From Alphaproteobacteria bacterium (lineage in GTDB: Bacteria > Pseudomonadota > Alphaproteobacteria > 16-39-46 > JABJFC01), in the NCBI GenBank assembly GCA_018662925.1, contig JABJFC010000022.1, positions 1-37,307 of the forward strand: a stretch of 37,307 bases of DNA, in the 5' to 3' direction. The notes under the pieces were generated by a model. That model was not told the DNA's origin and ran no database searches. It saw nothing but the letters and a program-made list of their open reading frames with translations. The translations under genes were made by a program, and so were the position numbers. Shown here piece after piece: positions 19,800-27,089 of the stretch; the stretch's first letter is position 1; every line of letters starts with the position of its first letter.

Positions 19800-20849
19800 A
19801 TGAGCCTTAATGTATTAATTCTTGGCGTTAACGGTTTCATAGGAAACAGCTTAACAGAGCAGATTTTAAAGAAAACATCCTGGAATGTTTATGGGATGGA
19901 TATGGCTGCCGATAAGCTTGGGAACTCCATTAATAATGAGCGCTTCCATTTTGTTGAAGGGGACATTACCATCAACAAGGAATGGATTGAATATCACATC
20001 AAAAAGTGTGATGTAATTCTGCCGCTCGTGGCGATCGCGACACCTGCCCTTTATGTTAAAGAGCCTCTCCGGGTTTTTGAGTTGGACTTTGAGGCCAATC
20101 TGGAAATTATCCGCAAGTGCGTTCAGTATAAAAAGCGGGTTATTTTCCCCTCGACTTCTGAAGTATATGGTATGTCAGCAGATGCTGAGTTTGATGAAGA
20201 AACCAGCAATTGCGTGCTTGGTCCCATCAATAAGCAACGCTGGATTTACTCTTGTTCTAAACAGCTCCTGGACCGCGTTATTTATGCGTACGGTTTTGAG
20301 CAGGGCCTAGATTATACCTTGATCCGTCCCTTCAATTGGATTGGGCCTAAGTTGGATAATATTTATGAGCCTAAAGAAGGAAGCTCCCGTGTGTTGACTC
20401 AGTTTATCAGCAATGTTCTTCATGGGAAGGATATCAAACTGGTGGACGGTGGGACACAGCGTCGTTCCTTCACGTATATTGACGATGGGATTGATGCCCT
20501 ATTGAAAATTATAGAAAACAAAGATGGATGTGCTTCCCAAAAGATTTTCAATTTGGGGAATCCTAAGAACGATATGTCCATTGCAGAACTTGCCCAGATG
20601 ACAGTGGATTTGATCAAAGAGTTTCCTAAGTATCGTGAGAAAGCCGAGAAAGTGTCAATTGTCCCCATTAGCTCTGGAGAGTACTACGGAAAACATTATC
20701 AAGATATTATGACACGTGTTCCCTCCATTGAGATGGCTGAAAAGCATTTGGGTTGGACTCCAACGGTGGATCTTGAGACAGCATTGCGCAAGACACTGAC
20801 CTATCATCTGAGCCACCCAGGTGAAGAACTGGAACAGGAAGCCGCCTAG
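19800..20849 (+). CDS. UDP-glucuronate decarboxylase (ArnA C-terminal domain as a separate protein)
   Basis: An NAD-dependent extended short-chain dehydrogenase that oxidatively decarboxylates UDP-glucuronate to UDP-4-keto-pentose, the ArnB substrate. The NAD site is VLILGVNGFIGNSLTEQILK at the N-terminus and the catalytic Tyr-x3-Lys is in WIYSCSKQLLDRV. GLDYTLIRPFNWIGPKLDNI and GTQRRSFTYIDDGIDAL match ArnA's decarboxylase half. I start at the ATG at 19800, preceded by AGGGGAA; the TTG one codon earlier is not needed. The order formyltransferase then decarboxylase is that of the domains in fused ArnA. Confidence 0.92.
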   Translation: MSLNVLILGVNGFIGNSLTEQILKKTSWNVYGMDMAADKLGNSINNERFHFVEGDITINKEWIEYHIKKCDVILPLVAIATPALYVKEPLRVFELDFEANLEIIRKCVQYKKRVIFPSTSEVYGMSADAEFDEETSNCVLGPINKQRWIYSCSKQLLDRVIYAYGFEQGLDYTLIRPFNWIGPKLDNIYEPKEGSSRVLTQFISNVLHGKDIKLVDGGTQRRSFTYIDDGIDALLKIIENKDGCASQKIFNLGNPKNDMSIAELAQMTVDLIKEFPKYREKAEKVSIVPISSGEYYGKHYQDIMTRVPSIEMAEKHLGWTPTVDLETALRKTLTYHLSHPGEELEQEAA

Positions 20850-20851
20850 AT

Positions 20852-21757
20852 ATGGCAAAGACAACTCTTGCCATCAAGGTAGACGTCGATACAGACCGTG
20901 GAACAAAAAAAGGGGTGCCAAATCTTCTGGCGCTCTTTAGGGAACTTAAAGTTCCGGCCTCTTTTCTGTTTACATTGGGTCCTGATACAACGGGGAAAGC
21001 CATCAAGCGCGTTTTTCGGCCAGGATTCTTTAAAAAAGTAAAAAGAACAAGTGTTGTCAGCCATTATGGCATCAAAACACTGATGCATGGAACTTTGTTG
21101 CCCTCCCCTCATATTGGCAGGCGACATGACACGTTAATGAGATCGGTTCAAAAGGCTGGCTTTGAAGTGGGGATCCACTGCTACGATCACATTCGCTGGC
21201 AAGATGAACTCCATACCATGACAGAGGATGAAGTATCAGAGGAATTTCGCAAGGCAAAGCAGGAATTTCTACGTGTTTTTCGTCGACCGGCCAGAACAGC
21301 AGGTGCGGCGGGCTGGCAGGCCAATACCTATAGTCTCCGCGCCTATGACGAGGCCAAGCTTCTATATGCCAGTGATGCTAGAGGCAGCTACCCTTTCTTT
21401 CCAAAGATTGATGGCACTCTTTTTAAGACGCTTCAGATTCCAACGACAATGCCCACATTGGACGAAATCCTGGGCCGAGATGAGTACAAAGGTATTGCAT
21501 TAGAAGAGGCTTTTCTCAAGGCTATTCAGCCAGGGAAGCTAAATGTCTTCACAATTCATGCAGAACTAGAAGGCATGAAGTTCATTCCGTTTCTGAAAAA
21601 ATTCATTGAACAAGCCCAAGATCAAAAGGTAGAGATCGTTTCTTTGCCTCAAGTGGCCACTGACCTTTTGAAAAACAAAGAGAAGATCCCTGTTTGTGAA
21701 TTGGAACTTGGGTTTGCCGATGGCCGATCGGGAACCTTGGCCGTTCAAGGGCCGTAA
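20852..21757 (+). CDS. arnD: ArnD-type deformylase (polysaccharide deacetylase family)
   Basis: Removes the formyl group from undecaprenyl-phosphate-Ara4FN before flipping. The 301 residues carry the NodB-type metal site: DVDTDRG near residue 10 (catalytic and metal-binding aspartates) and VGIHCYDHIRWQ near 106 (metal-binding histidines). RRPARTAGAAGWQANTYSLR and FTIHAELEGMKF further match ArnD. It starts 2 bases after the decarboxylase gene and is the last gene of the arn locus. It converges on the ribokinase gene with an 18-base gap and no obvious terminator. Confidence 0.92.
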   Translation: MAKTTLAIKVDVDTDRGTKKGVPNLLALFRELKVPASFLFTLGPDTTGKAIKRVFRPGFFKKVKRTSVVSHYGIKTLMHGTLLPSPHIGRRHDTLMRSVQKAGFEVGIHCYDHIRWQDELHTMTEDEVSEEFRKAKQEFLRVFRRPARTAGAAGWQANTYSLRAYDEAKLLYASDARGSYPFFPKIDGTLFKTLQIPTTMPTLDEILGRDEYKGIALEEAFLKAIQPGKLNVFTIHAELEGMKFIPFLKKFIEQAQDQKVEIVSLPQVATDLLKNKEKIPVCELELGFADGRSGTLAVQGP

Positions 21758-21775
21758 AGGCGCGTTTTCATCACT

Positions 21776-22666
21776 TTACATCTGGGATTCAATATCTTTT
21801 CTCATGGGGATCGCATTCTGAACCCCGATCTTCTGACAAGTCAAAGCTCCGGCCACATTGGCCCAGTTGATAGCATCCGCTAGAGTTTTCCCTTCATCCA
21901 GGGCGGCGGCGAGCGCGCCCACGAACGTATCCCCTGCCCCCGTTGTATCAACGGGATTCACTTTCATGGCGTCTACTTGTATGACATTGCCATTATCATA
22001 GGCAGTGGTGCCCTCGGCGCCCTTTGTCACAATACACGTTATGCCATAGCTATCACTGATGGACTTTGCAACGCCTTGGTTGGTTGGCGTAAGATTCAGG
22101 GATTTGGCAAGCATCTGGGTTTCGATTTCATTAACCACCAAGATGTCCAGGCATTTTAGGATCTCAGGGGGCACCGCTTGTGCAGGGGCAAGGTTCAATA
22201 TGTTTCGGCATCCACATCCAAAGGCCCGTTGAATAAGTTTCCAGTTTTCCTCTGCAGGAACTTCCATCTGAAATAACAGAATGGTATTAGCAGTGAGCAA
22301 ATCATTGGGAACAGAAGAGGCCTTAGCATCCAAATTAGCGCCACTGGCAACGGTAATAAGATTTTCGGCATTCTGATCCACTGAAATACTGGCACAGCCT
22401 GTGCGCTTTGAAGATGTGGCAATCCCATCTGTGTTCACATTGGCACTTCCTAGGGAGTCAAAAAGCAGCTTGGCAAATCCATCTTTCCCCACAGCTCCAA
22501 ACATATGGACCTGAGCACCGGATCTTGCAGCGGCTACGGCCTGATTGGCTCCCTTCCCCCCTGGGATCAGGTGATACTCTTTCCCCAGCACTGTCTCACC
22601 CGGCCTGGGGAGCGTTGCTACGGGCATAATCATGTCCACGTTAAGAGAGCCAAATACGATAATCAT
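21776..22666 (-). CDS. rbsK: Ribokinase (PfkB family)
   Basis: Phosphorylates D-ribose to ribose 5-phosphate for nucleotide and pentose metabolism. The 296 residues begin with the sugar-binding NVDMIMPVATLPRPGETV and have GGKGANQAVAAARSGAQVH near residue 37. The C-terminal signature NPVDTTGAGDTFVGALAAAL near residue 235 has the catalytic aspartate in GAGD. No rbs transporter genes are adjacent. With the nupC-like and tdk genes elsewhere in the window it fits use of salvaged nucleosides. Confidence 0.9.
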   Translation of the reverse strand: MIIVFGSLNVDMIMPVATLPRPGETVLGKEYHLIPGGKGANQAVAAARSGAQVHMFGAVGKDGFAKLLFDSLGSANVNTDGIATSSKRTGCASISVDQNAENLITVASGANLDAKASSVPNDLLTANTILLFQMEVPAEENWKLIQRAFGCGCRNILNLAPAQAVPPEILKCLDILVVNEIETQMLAKSLNLTPTNQGVAKSISDSYGITCIVTKGAEGTTAYDNGNVIQVDAMKVNPVDTTGAGDTFVGALAAALDEGKTLADAINWANVAGALTCQKIGVQNAIPMRKDIESQM

Positions 22667-22667
22667 T

Positions 22668-22720
22668 GTTTGCCTTAGTTATTTGTTGCTGAATTCATAG
22701 TTTGCTTTAGTTATTCGTTG
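22668..22720. repeat. Two tandem 21-bp imperfect direct repeats
   Basis: The unit GTTTGCCTTAGTTATTTGTTG at 22668-22688 recurs at 22700-22720 with two changes, a period of 32 bases. The repeats lie just upstream of the ribokinase start on the minus strand and might be a regulator-binding pair, or simply a small duplication. Confidence 0.7.
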
Positions 22721-22817
22721 TTGTTTTTGTACGATTAAAAAGGGGCAAGTTCAAGATGGAGATATAAACTTCTCAGACTTTTGTACTTCTAAATTGGATT
22801 AATGAGATCGGGCATAA

Positions 22818-23201
22818 TCAACGAATAACCCGAATCTCTGCCTTTGTTTTCAATTTCCCCCAGGCCTTGTCAGCCGTGAGAATGGGGGCTTTTTCCATAA
22901 GGCCTAGGCCGATACAGGCGCGATCTCCCAACGAAAGTCCAAATTCTTTCGTGTCATTAAAAAGGGTGCCACATAAATAGGCCTGTTTTTCCGTAAAGGG
23001 GATGATCTGTACAATAAGTTCCGACAGGATTTCTGTGATGGATTTAAGGGGCATTCCTTTAGACAGAAGGACCTTCACCACTTCCGAAACATTGACCGAG
23101 GACATTGTGCTAGAAGATAAATATTTTTCTACGACAGATGATCCTGGCTCGTTATTAATTAAGGCCAAGAGGGTAGAGCTATCATATATCACCCTACTCA
23201 C
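22818..23201 (-). CDS. PIN-domain toxin (VapC-like)
   Basis: A 127-residue PIN-domain protein, the nuclease fold of VapC toxins that cleave RNA. The four acidic residues of the metal site are visible: aspartate in IYDSSTLLALINNEPG, glutamate in NVSEVVKVLL, aspartate in LSLGDRACIGLGL and aspartate in ILTADKAWGKL. It starts with GTG and overlaps the antitoxin gene by 8 bases, the usual coupling in such pairs. The RNA target cannot be predicted. Confidence 0.88.
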   Translation of the reverse strand: MSRVIYDSSTLLALINNEPGSSVVEKYLSSSTMSSVNVSEVVKVLLSKGMPLKSITEILSELIVQIIPFTEKQAYLCGTLFNDTKEFGLSLGDRACIGLGLMEKAPILTADKAWGKLKTKAEIRVIR

Positions 23202-23442
23202 CTCTCAGACCCTCTTTTCTGTCGTCCAACAGTTTTTGAACCAAGCTCTCATTGGTCGGATTAAATTTTTTCACCAAATTTCGTGCGCGTAACAGCGACT
23301 CCTTTAGGGGGACCATTTTTATTTCACCTTCCTGAAGTTTTAACACAATTTCTTCTCCGATTTCTATCTGTAGCTCTTTACGAAAAAACGCAGGAATAAC
23401 GATCCGGCCTCCTTCCCCAATTTTTGCTCTATAGGTCTTCAT
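23194..23442 (-). CDS. AbrB/MazE-type antitoxin (VapB-like)
   Basis: A small DNA-binding antitoxin. The N-terminal swapped-hairpin AbrB domain reads KTYRAKIGEGGRIVIPAFFR and continues to EEIVLKLQEGEIKMVP. The charged C-terminal half would wrap around the PIN toxin. I choose the ATG at 23442 because GGGGA lies seven bases upstream; earlier ATGs at 23448 and 23466 are in frame, giving up to 90 residues. The protein probably represses its own operon. Confidence 0.85.
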   Translation of the reverse strand: MKTYRAKIGEGGRIVIPAFFRKELQIEIGEEIVLKLQEGEIKMVPLKESLLRARNLVKKFNPTNESLVQKLLDDRKEGLRGE

Positions 23443-23459
23443 TGTCATTTCCCCATTGT

Positions 23460-23502
23460 ATGACATATGCTATAAACATGACATATTTAGAAATAATGTC
23501 AA
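23460..23502 (-). promoter_or_regulatory. Candidate promoter/operator of the toxin-antitoxin operon
   Basis: ATGACATAT occurs twice in direct repeat (23460-23468 and 23478-23486), and the inverted hexamer ATGTCA is at 23496-23501. On the minus strand TTGACA at 23502-23497 matches a -35 consensus and TATAG follows at a longer than usual distance. The repeats may be antitoxin binding sites, as expected for autoregulated pairs. None of this is proven by sequence alone. Confidence 0.35.
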
Positions 23503-23549
23503 TGGCGTATTTGGAAAAGTCCTACTAAATGATTCATCATTACTTTGCT

Positions 23550-23587
23550 TCCGTCTTCGCTGCGCTATTGCGGACAGGCCGCTACGA
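23550..23587 (-). repeat. Dispersed repeat element C, copy 2 (inverted)
   Basis: On the minus strand it reads TCGTAGCGGCCTGTCCGCAA and ends GCGAAGACGGA, closely matching 742-790. The arms TCCG and CGGA can pair. Confidence 0.7.
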
Positions 23588-23635
23588 TGTGACAGCTGAC
23601 TACGACGTGATTTTGAACCTTCTCAATCATTTTTT

Positions 23636-23711
23636 ATGGATCCCGCGCTCATAAGGAATTCTAGGGGCGCGCCTACGGCTTGCCCATAATTACTAATGGC
23701 CGGGAAGACGG
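23636..23711 (+). repeat. Dispersed repeat element A, copy 2 (complete)
   Basis: A 76-bp unit from ATGGATCCCGCGCTCATAAG to CCGGGAAGACGG, nearly identical to 36813-36888. It contains GAATTC and GGCGCGCC within its hairpin region. Confidence 0.85.
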
Positions 23712-23720
23712 CTTTGGACG

Positions 23721-23782
23721 TGGATCCCAGACTAGGAAGCGCGCCTACGGCTTGCCCATAATTCCTAATGGCCGGAATGACG
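23721..23782 (+). repeat. Dispersed repeat element A, shortened copy 3
   Basis: Begins TGGATCCCAGACTAGGAAGC and rejoins the A sequence at GCGCGCCTACGGCTTGCC, ending GGCCGGAATGACGG. About 15 bases of the 5' arm are missing relative to the complete copy just before it, so this looks like a tandem duplication that has lost one hairpin arm. Confidence 0.75.
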
Positions 23783-23840
23783 GGCTTTGGCTGAATGACG
23801 AGCTTTGATCGTGTGTAGCAGACTGCAATGTTGCCCGATT

Positions 23841-23865
23841 TCTGTCTTCTCGGAGCCTAGCAGAG
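23841..23865 (+). repeat. Fragment of element B
   Basis: TGTCTTCTCGGAGCCTAGCA resembles the first part of element B (CGTCTTCCCGGAGCCTAGGA) and then diverges. A complete copy begins 25 bases later. Confidence 0.5.
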
Positions 23866-23889
23866 CACTTCATAGCCATTCGCATTCTC

Positions 23890-23974
23890 CCGTCTTCCCG
23901 GAGCCTAGGAACTCTAGGCGAAACGGCGTCTTAAGCCGGTGAGACCTAGAGTGAGTTGGCATCGCGGGATCCAT
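23890..23974 (+). repeat. Dispersed repeat element B, copy 2 (complete)
   Basis: An 85-bp unit from CCGTCTTCCCGGAGCCTAGG to CGCGGGATCCAT, with inner hairpin ACGGC-gtcttaa-GCCGGT and the outer pair CTCTAG/CTAGAG. With the A element at 23636 it forms a convergent pair bounded by ATGGATCCCGCG and its complement. Confidence 0.85.
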
Positions 23975-24083
23975 CTTTCAGAAATCAGAAAACATATTCC
24001 AAACCAGGCCTTGTCATATTGCAGCAATGCAAAGTAAGGACTTGTCATCTCACCAGCATTGATATGACTATAGCAGTCGCTTT

Positions 24084-25874
24084 CTAAACGCCAGCTGATT
24101 CTAATCCGATCCCGTCCAGTTTTGCGGAAAACCCAACTTCTTCCAATACCCGTCGGAACGTTTTGCGCCAGTAACTTCCTCTTCTGTCATTACTGTCACG
24201 TCCGTGGGGTTCATGAAAGAAACCTACAGCATCTCCAGTTCCGATTGCTGTGTCAGCTTCAAAAACGATGGTTCGTCTTGAGCCACTGGTTCTGCCTCTC
24301 ATATCAATTCTTGCACCAAGTTTTTTCATAAGACTAAGCGCATCAGAATATTCAAAGGTCGCTGCTTGAAAGAAGTTTCTTACGTCATCCTGATATCTTT
24401 CAAAGAAAGTAGACGATCCGCTAGCTTCTTCACCCTTCACACTTACAACTTTTTTGGCTTTAAGTTGAACTTCTAGTGAGGCTTTAAGATCAAATGGTTC
24501 CGTGTCAGTTTCTGCATCATCTAAAACGTTTAACTTTTTCTTCACTTCTTTAGAAGATTCCACGAGCACAACGGTTTCTTTTTTAGAAGAGTCTACGAGC
24601 ACAATGGTTTCTTCTGCAACCACTTCATCTTTTTGTATAGGTTCGCGATTTTTTTCCACTATCTCGACGGCATTTTGGGCTGTTTCAAGCACGAGTGTTC
24701 GCATGGAATCATGAAGCATCTGTTGTTCATTCCATTGTTCAATAAAACTTTCGTACTCTTCCAGTTCTTTTAGCTTATCTTTTCTTTCTTTTTTTATTTT
24801 CGCAATTTGGAGTTTTTTCTCGTCACTTGAAAGTTTCTCGTCATTATTTGTGTATATTAATAGAGTGTTAACATATTTTTCGCTTAACCTAAGTTTATAA
24901 ATTTCTTCCTGCGTCTTTTTGTTATTTTTTAGATCGTTATAAGCATCCCAAAAACTACTGATGGCATTACACGTCTTGTGCAGAGGGCCCAAAGTCTCCG
25001 AGCTATAGATAAGGTCAACGTTTTGGCAGAAAACAGAACTTGCGTTTATCGAGAATGGGTGAAGAAAATTACATTCATTGTCATTGAAATTTGCATAACA
25101 ATCTTTTGTAGCCTCATCAATACCGGAAAGTATTCTCTTAATTTTTATTGTAACAAGACCATCTTCGCTTCTACCCATATCAACTTTATCTCTGCAAAGA
25201 AGCGTACTGCTTGAATAGATATTTGACAAAATGCCGTCTACTTCTGAAAGATAGCGGCTCTCATTAATTCTGCTGTCTGGTGCTAGCAGCTGTGTCTTTC
25301 TATGTGCGTTATTTTTAGAGCTTCTGATATGAAGCTTTAGGCGATCTGTTGCTCGATCGGCCTCGTCTATTAGAGCAATAGTTAAATGAACATTTAGGGA
25401 AAATAGCAATTCATCATATTTTTGTTGAAGAATTGGATTATGACGACATTTCAGCGCAAGACTTGTATAAATTGCCATCTTCCTAAGAATCTTAAGATCA
25501 TCCTTAATACCTACCTCGATAAGGGAGTATTCAGCGCCGGCATTATGTTGAAACAGTTCAGCTATCTCGTCGCTTGCTTGCCGAAAAGCCTCTTTATCTG
25601 CGTCACTAAGACTTGCAGACTCTTTATCCGGTTCACTAAGGTTTGCCTCCTCTTTTTGATGACATTCTTGAAGAAACTTCACTGTGCCAAGGAGGTACTC
25701 ATTATATTCCACCCTCGCTCTTAAAATTGCATCTGCCCGTTTGAGGTGTCCGTCACCTTCTATGGCTGTGGAAAAAAGAGGGTCTTCAGGTTTTGCAGAG
25801 GTTTCCTGTACACAAGTGAAGGAACCGATAATTGTAATTATTAAAAAAAATAGTGCAGATACTTCGCTTTTCAT
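24084..25874 (-). CDS. Predicted exported protein with C-terminal HicA-like domain
   Basis: I recognise no full-length family. The 596-residue protein opens with a signal peptide (hydrophobic LFFLIITIIGSF, likely cleaved near TSAKP at residue 27). Residues about 30-350 look mainly helical, with scattered cysteines. A charged coiled-coil stretch (SSDEKKLQIAKIKKERKDKL) and a low-complexity linker follow, with a tandem ETIVLVDSSKK/ETVVLVESSKE repeat. Residues about 506-583 resemble the HicA toxin fold: FEYSDALSLMKKLGARI, a GSRR strand, FFHEPHGRD with two histidines, then FRRVLEEVGF. This matches the HicA subfamily with GSR and FHxPH motifs. No HicB antitoxin is nearby. The gene looks more AT-rich than its neighbours and is flanked by repeat cluster 2, which suggests acquisition. 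It could be a secreted RNA-binding effector, or an exported protein that reused the fold. Confidence 0.6.
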   Translation of the reverse strand: MKSEVSALFFLIITIIGSFTCVQETSAKPEDPLFSTAIEGDGHLKRADAILRARVEYNEYLLGTVKFLQECHQKEEANLSEPDKESASLSDADKEAFRQASDEIAELFQHNAGAEYSLIEVGIKDDLKILRKMAIYTSLALKCRHNPILQQKYDELLFSLNVHLTIALIDEADRATDRLKLHIRSSKNNAHRKTQLLAPDSRINESRYLSEVDGILSNIYSSSTLLCRDKVDMGRSEDGLVTIKIKRILSGIDEATKDCYANFNDNECNFLHPFSINASSVFCQNVDLIYSSETLGPLHKTCNAISSFWDAYNDLKNNKKTQEEIYKLRLSEKYVNTLLIYTNNDEKLSSDEKKLQIAKIKKERKDKLKELEEYESFIEQWNEQQMLHDSMRTLVLETAQNAVEIVEKNREPIQKDEVVAEETIVLVDSSKKETVVLVESSKEVKKKLNVLDDAETDTEPFDLKASLEVQLKAKKVVSVKGEEASGSSTFFERYQDDVRNFFQAATFEYSDALSLMKKLGARIDMRGRTSGSRRTIVFEADTAIGTGDAVGFFHEPHGRDSNDRRGSYWRKTFRRVLEEVGFSAKLDGIGLESAGV

Positions 25875-26040
25875 CTGACGTTAATACTCCAAAAGTAAAT
25901 AAAAAGTAACTTTAATTAAATTCAGTATTACGTATATAAACATAAACAGTATAGAAAATACAAGAAAATTATATAATTTTGAGGGGAGCGTTTCAAAATA
26001 GAGGGTATTTAGGGTTAAACTATCCGGAGGTCATTACGGA

Positions 26041-26574
26041 TCAGTTGGACAGCAAATCGTGGAGCTCAGAATTGTTTTTGATGACGAAGAACTTATGGTC
26101 GTGGGAATACACTTCTACTGCTTTGAATATTCTTTGAGTCTTCGTTTGGTCATAGTTCCAGATCCACTTTAGAAATTTCCAGGTAAGCCTTTCGGGGCAA
26201 TGTACTGGGATATCTGAGCGTGGGGTTTTCCGGTGGACAATTCTGCGCTTAATGACGCGCCATAGGCATTTATATCGTGGCACATTCAGGAAGATAATAA
26301 TATCTGCCTCGGGAAACGTAATATCGGCCCTTGAGACATGACTGCCGTCCATGATCCATGTTTTTTGAGATACGAGTTTTTTCAAGTGGATACGCCATTC
26401 TGCATCTGTTGGTTCAACCCACCCAGGCTTCCAGTACTCTACATCTAGGTGGGCAACAGGTAATTTAAGAATTTTGTGAAGTTTGCGGGCTGTTGTTGAC
26501 TTTCCGCTTCCCGCACATCCTAGGACATAAATGCGTTTTGCATTGGATAAACTGGGTATTTCGTGGGGTTTCAT
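26041..26574 (-). CDS. P-loop kinase, topology-modulation/adenylate kinase-like
   Basis: A 177-residue P-loop NTPase with Walker A GCAGSGKSTTARKL near residue 20. It then follows the plan of the FlaR/DNA topology modulation group of small nucleoside-kinase-like proteins: LDVEYWKPGWVEPTDAEW, WIMDGSH, ADIIIFLNVPRYKCLWRV and an arginine-rich lid (KRRIVHRKTPRSD). The true substrate is not known for this group. I start at the ATG at 26574, two bases after the GNAT stop codon and preceded by AAGGA; the frame is open nine codons further. Confidence 0.8.
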   Translation of the reverse strand: MKPHEIPSLSNAKRIYVLGCAGSGKSTTARKLHKILKLPVAHLDVEYWKPGWVEPTDAEWRIHLKKLVSQKTWIMDGSHVSRADITFPEADIIIFLNVPRYKCLWRVIKRRIVHRKTPRSDIPVHCPERLTWKFLKWIWNYDQTKTQRIFKAVEVYSHDHKFFVIKNNSELHDLLSN

Positions 26575-26576
26575 TC

Positions 26577-27089
26577 TTAAAAATCCTTCCACAGGTAGCA
26601 AAGTTCTGTATGCACTTTCCTTCCTATTTTTGGATTTAAAGTAACCTCAGAACGAATCCCTCCTTGGGACTCATAAAATTTCTGAGCCTTTGCGTTCTCT
26701 TCTAAGGCTAAAGTGTAAAAACTTGAATAATTATGATTTTTAAACCAGTCTTTCCCGGCATCCATTAAGGTTTTCCCGATGTTTTGTCTTTGGTAAGAAA
26801 CAAGGATATAGATGGCATAAAGCTCACCTGGGGCAAGGTGTTTTAAGTCTCTTGCAGGACCGACATCTATAAAGCCAACAACTTTATCTTGAGCCATAGC
26901 CACAAAACATTGTTGGGTCCCTTTTTCGAGAATCTTTTCTCGGAAAGGGCGTAGCTTTGCAAAAGTCATTCGTTTCAGAATTGCAGAGTCTATATAATCT
27001 TCGTATGTCGATTGCCAACCAGCTATATGAGCCTTAACAATACCGTCAATATCTTTAGAATTAGCTGGACGAACAGTGATCGCTGTCAT
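26577..27089 (-). CDS. GNAT family N-acetyltransferase
   Basis: A 170-residue acetyl-CoA-dependent acyltransferase. The N-terminus ITVRPANSKDIDGIVKAHIA, the strand KVVGFIDVGPARD and motif A LYAIYILVSYQRQNIGKTLM (acetyl-CoA pyrophosphate loop Q-R-x-x-I-G-K) are clear, as is ALEENAKAQKFYESQGG. The substrate is unknown. The ATG directly follows the rmuC stop codon (TAAATG), so the two are translationally coupled. Confidence 0.88.
   Translation of the reverse strand: MTAITVRPANSKDIDGIVKAHIAGWQSTYEDYIDSAILKRMTFAKLRPFREKILEKGTQQCFVAMAQDKVVGFIDVGPARDLKHLAPGELYAIYILVSYQRQNIGKTLMDAGKDWFKNHNYSSFYTLALEENAKAQKFYESQGGIRSEVTLNPKIGRKVHTELCYLWKDF

Larger units (their letters stand above)
23503..24083. other. 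Repeat cluster 2 (non-coding)
   Basis: No gene is visible between the toxin-antitoxin operon and the end of the orphan exported-protein gene. The stretch holds an inverted C element, one complete and one shortened A element, a scrap of B and a complete B element, entered separately. Bases 23975-24083 have no recognised feature. Confidence 0.7.

Noticed and set aside
23636-23711. Element A looks like a cloning polylinker (GGATCC, GAATTC and GGCGCGCC close together).
   Set aside because: Several diverged and truncated copies occur at three natural intergenic sites with genomic sequence on both sides, which does not fit a vector artefact.
25875-26040. A tRNA or small RNA gene in the AT-rich gap upstream of the exported-protein gene.
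   Set aside because: No cloverleaf arms or conserved T-loop sequence were found, and the composition is simply that of an AT-rich promoter region.
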